From contig DBQX01000040.1 in assembly GCA_002305415.1 (NCBI GenBank), positions 1-7,998 of the forward strand: 7,998 nucleotides of DNA. Direction: 5' to 3'. The notes under the pieces are model-generated. The model was not told the DNA's origin, made no database searches, and saw only the letters and a program-made list of their open reading frames with translations. Made by a program: the position numbers and the translations under genes. Positions 5,459 to 7,998 of this stretch are shown here, piece by piece (position 1 is the first letter of the stretch; every line of letters starts with the position of its first letter). The stretch is from Actinomycetales bacterium UBA1383 (GTDB lineage: Bacteria; Actinomycetota; Actinomycetes; Actinomycetales; Actinomycetaceae).

Positions 5459-6613
5459 ATGCCCGGCGTCCAGCGCACCGTCACGCTCCGCTTCCTCGCC
5501 GCACCCATGGACGCGAACGAGCGCGGCGTCGTCGGCGGCGGCACGGTGCTGGAGTGGATCGACAAGGCCGGGTACGCCTGCGCCGTCGGCTGGAGCGGCA
5601 CCTACTGCGTGACCGCCTACGTGGGACACATCGAGTTCCGCAGGCCCATCCCGGTGGGCTCGCTGGTGGAGATCACCAGCCGGATCGTGCACACGGGGCG
5701 CACCTCCATCCACATCGAGTGCACCGTGGCGAGCGGGGATCCCCGGGAGCCGGCGCTCGCCGTCAACACCCAGTGCGTGCTCATCTTCGTGGCCATGCAC
5801 GACGGCCGCCCCACCCCCATCCCCGAGTGGCGGCCGGAGACCGAGGAGGACCGGCTCCTGCAGGAACGGGCCGTGTTCCGCATGGAGGGACGCAAGGCGA
5901 TCGAGGCGGACATGGCGCGCCAGCGCTACACGGAGGCCACGGAGTCGTGGCGGCAGGTGCTGCGGTTCCTGGCGGCGCCGTCGGACGTGAACTGGGGCGG
6001 GAAGGTCCACGGCGGCAGCGTGATGCGGTGGATCGCCACCGACGCGCGGCTCGTGGCCGAGACCTGGCAGCGCGGGCCGGCGGTGGCGGTGTTCGGCGGT
6101 GGGGTGCGGTTCTACCGGCCGCTGCTCATCGGGGACCTGGTGGAGGTGGAGGGCCGGCTGATCCACACGGGGAGCACGTCGATGCAGATCTCCGTGCACG
6201 TCCGGTCCGGGGATCCGACGTCCGGTGAGCTGCGCCTGACCACGCACTGCGCGATGGTGTACGTGGCGGTGGACGAGTCGGGCCGGAAAGTACCGGCGCG
6301 GCCCTGGGTGCCGCAACTGCCCGAGGACGTGGCCCTCGACCAGCACGCCCGAACGCTCATCGAGATCCGCCGGGACCTGGCACGGCCGCTGGAGTTCGAC
6401 CGCCGCCGAGTTCCTCCTGACCTCACGTCCCGTGACGCTCGGCCCGTCCGCCAGCGCAGCCCGGTACGCTCGGCCCGTCCGCCAGCGCAGCCCGTTACGC
6501 ACGCTCCCCGCACGCGCAATCCCCGAGAAGAAGATCAACGCCCGGCAGTTCCTCCAGACGCACGCTCCCCGCACGCGCAGTCACTGAGCTTGCCACCCCT
6601 CGACGAAATCTGA
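5459..6613 (+). CDS. Acyl-CoA thioesterase with two hotdog domains and an unusual C-terminal extension
   Basis: The frame encodes 384 residues. Two similar hotdog domains are seen: about 5-135, with FLAAPMDANERGVVGGGTVLEWIDKAG, and about 165-300, with FLAAPSDVNWGGKVHGGSVMRWIATDA. Each continues with the hotdog strands (IEFRRPIPVGSLVEITSRIVHTGRTSI and VRFYRPLLIGDLVEVEGRLIHTGSTSM). This fits dual-hotdog acyl-CoA hydrolases such as the ACOT7/BACH type, which release free fatty acid and CoA in the cytoplasm. Asn20 and Asp35 of domain 1 match the usual catalytic positions; in domain 2 Asn178 is kept but the aspartate position is Ala193. Residues 321-384 are Arg/Pro/Ser-rich and encoded by direct-repeat DNA, so they are probably not part of the ancestral protein. 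ATG 5459 is fixed by GGGAGGAGG five bases upstream. No operon partner is apparent. Confidence 0.85.
   Translation: MPGVQRTVTLRFLAAPMDANERGVVGGGTVLEWIDKAGYACAVGWSGTYCVTAYVGHIEFRRPIPVGSLVEITSRIVHTGRTSIHIECTVASGDPREPALAVNTQCVLIFVAMHDGRPTPIPEWRPETEEDRLLQERAVFRMEGRKAIEADMARQRYTEATESWRQVLRFLAAPSDVNWGGKVHGGSVMRWIATDARLVAETWQRGPAVAVFGGGVRFYRPLLIGDLVEVEGRLIHTGSTSMQISVHVRSGDPTSGELRLTTHCAMVYVAVDESGRKVPARPWVPQLPEDVALDQHARTLIEIRRDLARPLEFDRRRVPPDLTSRDARPVRQRSPVRSARPPAQPVTHAPRTRNPREEDQRPAVPPDARSPHAQSLSLPPLDEI
6435..6494 (+). repeat. Two perfect 29-bp direct repeats with 31-bp period
   Basis: Copies at 6435-6463 and 6466-6494 begin ACGCTCGGCCCG and end GCGCAGCCCG, separated by just two bases. They lie in the 3' extension of the thioesterase frame. 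The next few bases (ACGC at 6497) begin like a third copy and then diverge. They look like intergenic repeat DNA, not coding sequence. Confidence 0.9.
6497..6579 (+). repeat. 22-bp direct repeat pair, 61 bp apart
   Basis: Identical copies beginning ACGCACGCTCCCCG lie at 6497-6518 and 6558-6579. The 39 bases between them show no repeat or gene of their own. Together with the repeats at 6435-6494 they fill the stretch between the end of the thioesterase domain and the SPFH promoter. Confidence 0.9.
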
Positions 6614-6650
6614 TATCACTTAGCTATCTCATTCTTGTTCGTGGGAAGGA
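6590..6650 (+). promoter_or_regulatory. Promoter, TGATATCA palindrome and ribosome site of the SPFH-RHH unit
   Basis: TTGCCA (6590-6595) matches five of six -35 bases. TATCAC (6614-6619) at 18-bp spacing is a fair -10; TATCTC at 6625-6630 is an alternative. The perfect palindrome TGATATCA (6611-6618) covers the -10, and a similar TATC core recurs 11 bp later (6625-6628), one helical turn on, as in operators of ribbon-helix-helix repressors. GGAAGGA (6644-6650) is a good ribosome site eight bases before GTG 6659. The operator role is inferred. Confidence 0.55.
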
Positions 6651-6658
6651 CACCGGAA

Positions 6659-7678
6659 GTGAGCACACAGGGCGCCGGCCAGAGCGGCCCGGCACGCAGC
6701 CAGCACGTCCCCGCACCGGACACCGACACCAGCGGGGACTCCGTCGGGGGCGCCCCCGCCGGGCGGCCCGTCGGCCGGGAGGGCGCGCGAGTGGACGTGG
6801 AGGAGAAGAAGGCCTGGTACATCGACGGGATCGCGGCATTCTTCGCCGCCCTCGCCCTCACGGCCGGATCGGTCTGGCTGATGATCGCCTCCGGGATCTC
6901 GCTGGACAACGGCACCGGCGGGGGACTGGGGATGACCGCGGGGGTGGTGCTCTTCCTCCTCGCGATGGTCATGTTCTCCAGCCTCACGATCATCAGCCCC
7001 GGCGACACCAAGGTCATCCAGTTCTTCGGCCGGTACGTGGGCACGATCCGGAAGTCGGGCCTGCTGATGACCGTGCCGTTCACCACGAAGAAGAAGGTGT
7101 CGGTCAAGGTCCGCAACTTCGAGACCAACGAGCTGAAGGTCAACGACGCCGACGGCAACCCCGTCAACATCGCCGCCATCGTGGTGTGGCAGGTGGCGGA
7201 CACGGCGAAGTCGGTCTTCGCCGTCGAGGAGTACGACAAGTTCGTGGCCGTCCAATCGGAGTCCGCGCTGCGGCACGTGGCCACCACCCACCCCTATGAC
7301 TACGCGGATCCCGGCGAGGAATCCCTCCGCGGGTCCACCGAGCTCGTGGCCCGCGAGCTCGCGGACGAGGTGGCCGCCCGGATCGCAATCGCGGGTCTCG
7401 AGGTGGTGGAGACACGGATCTCGTCCCTGGCGTACGCGCCCGAGATCGCCCAGGCCATGCTGCAGCGGCAGCAGGCGTCCGCCATCATCGCGGCCCGCGA
7501 GAAGATCGTGGAGGGCGCGGTGTCGATGGTCGAGAACGCGCTGGAGCGGCTGGAGAAGGACGACGTCGTCACCCTTGACGAGGAGCGGAAGGCCGCGATG
7601 GTCTCCAACCTGCTGGTGGTGCTCACCAGCGAGGCGCGGGTCACCCCCGTCGTGAACACGGGCTCGCTCTACACCTGA
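6659..7678 (+). CDS. SPFH/band-7 domain membrane protein
   Basis: This is a 339-residue protein. Residues 1-45 are hydrophilic, rich in Gly, Pro and Ser, and probably disordered. Two membrane helices follow (about 55-79 and 90-112), then an SPFH/prohibitin-like domain from IISPGDTKVIQFFGRYVGTIRKSGLLMTVPF through VNIAAIVVWQVADTAKSVFAVEEYDKFVAVQSESALRHVATTHPY. The end is a helical flotillin-like segment with IAGLEVVETRISSLAYAPEIAQAMLQRQQASAIIAAREKIVEGAVSMV. SPFH proteins oligomerise at membranes and organise microdomains or regulate proteases; the exact role here is unknown. GTG 6659 is preferred because GGAAGGA sits eight bases upstream; a TTG at 6635 would add eight residues but lacks a ribosome site. 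The frame ends two bases before the next gene, so the two are an operon. Confidence 0.9.
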   Translation: MSTQGAGQSGPARSQHVPAPDTDTSGDSVGGAPAGRPVGREGARVDVEEKKAWYIDGIAAFFAALALTAGSVWLMIASGISLDNGTGGGLGMTAGVVLFLLAMVMFSSLTIISPGDTKVIQFFGRYVGTIRKSGLLMTVPFTTKKKVSVKVRNFETNELKVNDADGNPVNIAAIVVWQVADTAKSVFAVEEYDKFVAVQSESALRHVATTHPYDYADPGEESLRGSTELVARELADEVAARIAIAGLEVVETRISSLAYAPEIAQAMLQRQQASAIIAAREKIVEGAVSMVENALERLEKDDVVTLDEERKAAMVSNLLVVLTSEARVTPVVNTGSLYT

Positions 7679-7680
7679 CC

Positions 7681-7875
7681 ATGGCGGAGCGCAAGGCAGT
7701 CCTGCTGCGCCTCGACCCCGCGGTCCACGACGCACTTGCCCGCTGGGCCGCGGACGACCTGCGCTCGGTGAACGCCCAGATCGAGCTGCTGCTCCGGGAC
7801 GCACTGCGGCGGGCTGGCCGTGCACCGCACGATGCCAGCCCGCTCCCCAAGCGGGGCCGGCCGCCAAAGGACTGA
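7681..7875 (+). CDS. Small ribbon-helix-helix (Arc/CopG-like) DNA-binding protein with AT-hook-like tail
   Basis: This 64-residue protein has a short beta strand KAVLLRLD (5-12), helix A (about 13-25, AVHDALARWAADD) and helix B (29-45, SVNAQIELLLRDALRRA), which is the Arc/MetJ ribbon-helix-helix fold that works as a dimer. The pattern 'R.D..vhdaL..wA.de.rS.NaqIe.lLr.aL' is the one seen in Arc-type proteins. The tail PKRGRPPKD (56-64) contains the RGRP core of an AT-hook, which would add minor-groove contacts. The ATG lies two bases after the SPFH stop with no ribosome site of its own, so translation is probably coupled. It may repress its own operon at the TGATATCA site. No toxin gene follows within the window, so calling it an antitoxin would be unsupported. 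Confidence 0.85.
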   Translation: MAERKAVLLRLDPAVHDALARWAADDLRSVNAQIELLLRDALRRAGRAPHDASPLPKRGRPPKD

Positions 7876-7905
7876 GCCCGGAGGCTGCCGCTGGTACCCC
7901 GGCAC

Positions 7906-7998
7906 CCTCCCTCCCTCGCAGAAGAGAGCCTCCCTCACGCCACGGTGAGCCCAGCGACCCCCTCCCTCACACAAAGGAGCCTCCCTCACGCCACGGTG
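7906..7998. repeat. Composite direct repeat of 51-bp period downstream of the RHH gene
   Basis: A perfect 22-bp repeat beginning GAGCCTCCCTCACG and ending in CACGGTG lies at 7926-7947 and 7977-7998; the second copy touches the window edge. The octamer CCTCCCTC occurs at 7910, 7929, 7961 and 7980, spacing 19, 32, 19, so the larger unit is about 51 bp with two octamers each. It is noncoding on the plus strand. It probably continues beyond the window. Confidence 0.85.

Noticed and set aside
3100..5601. 833-codon minus-strand open frame
   Set aside because: Low-complexity Arg/Pro/Gly-rich translation lying opposite the exporter and AlkZ-like genes and out of frame with the hydrolase; typical of GC-rich shadow frames.
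6435..6579. CRISPR array
   Set aside because: Repeats are only two copies each; the first pair has a 2-bp gap instead of a spacer, and no cas gene is present.
6629..7867. 412-codon minus-strand open frame opposite the SPFH gene
   Set aside because: Arg/Gly/His-rich shadow frame; the plus strand encodes a clear SPFH protein with a ribosome site.
7681..7875. Antitoxin of a toxin-antitoxin pair
   Set aside because: The fold is compatible, but the partner upstream is an SPFH membrane protein and no toxin-like gene is present in the window.
7886..7904. Hairpin TGCCG/CGGCA as terminator of the SPFH-RHH unit
   Set aside because: Only a 5-bp stem with a 9-base loop and no T-run; too weak to call.
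7669..7989. Minus-strand frame over the terminal repeats (repeated VREA..CEGG peptide)
   Set aside because: The peptide repeat only reflects the DNA repeat; the frame then runs antisense through the RHH gene with no domain seen.

Overview
The window is about 8 kb of GC-rich, densely packed DNA. Codons strongly prefer G or C in the third position, genes are joined by 4-base stop/start overlaps (GTGA, ATGA), and at least one transcript looks leaderless. This suggests a high-GC actinobacterium, possibly of the Micrococcales; the genus cannot be read from the sequence. No RNA genes, insertion sequences or CRISPR arrays were seen.

Left part (1-1504): the 3' end of an ABC-2 type permease, then a possible hairpin, then a translationally coupled pair: a PhnB-like VOC protein and an alkyltransferase-like protein (ATL) whose catalytic cysteine is replaced by tryptophan (PWWRV).

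Centre (1505-4710): an AT-rich promoter/operator with three TTGCA-type motifs spaced exactly 14 bp apart lies directly before an ArsR-like winged-helix regulator, probably translated from a leaderless mRNA. The regulator, an EntS-like MFS exporter and an HTH_42/AlkZ-like (AZL) DNA glycosylase homologue are chained by ATGA overlaps. The glycosylase homologue carries a Q-x-Q motif (Q33-G-Q35) like the catalytic QPhiQ of AlkZ. Together this reads as a ligand-inducible 'pump out plus repair DNA' cassette for a genotoxic, probably DNA-alkylating compound. With the adjacent ATL, and perhaps the VOC protein, the stretch 717-4710 may be a small alkylation-resistance island. This is the most interesting system in the window, and its function is an inference.

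Right part (4652-7998): a PcaD-like alpha/beta hydrolase on the minus strand overlaps the 3' end of the glycosylase gene tail to tail, and it diverges across only 30 bp from a double-hotdog acyl-CoA thioesterase. The thioesterase frame runs on for about 64 residues through direct-repeat DNA that looks intergenic. Next comes a two-gene unit: an SPFH/band-7 membrane protein, preceded by a TGATATCA palindrome over the putative -10, and a 64-residue ribbon-helix-helix protein with a C-terminal AT-hook-like tail. The window ends in a two-unit direct repeat of 51 bp period that probably continues beyond it.
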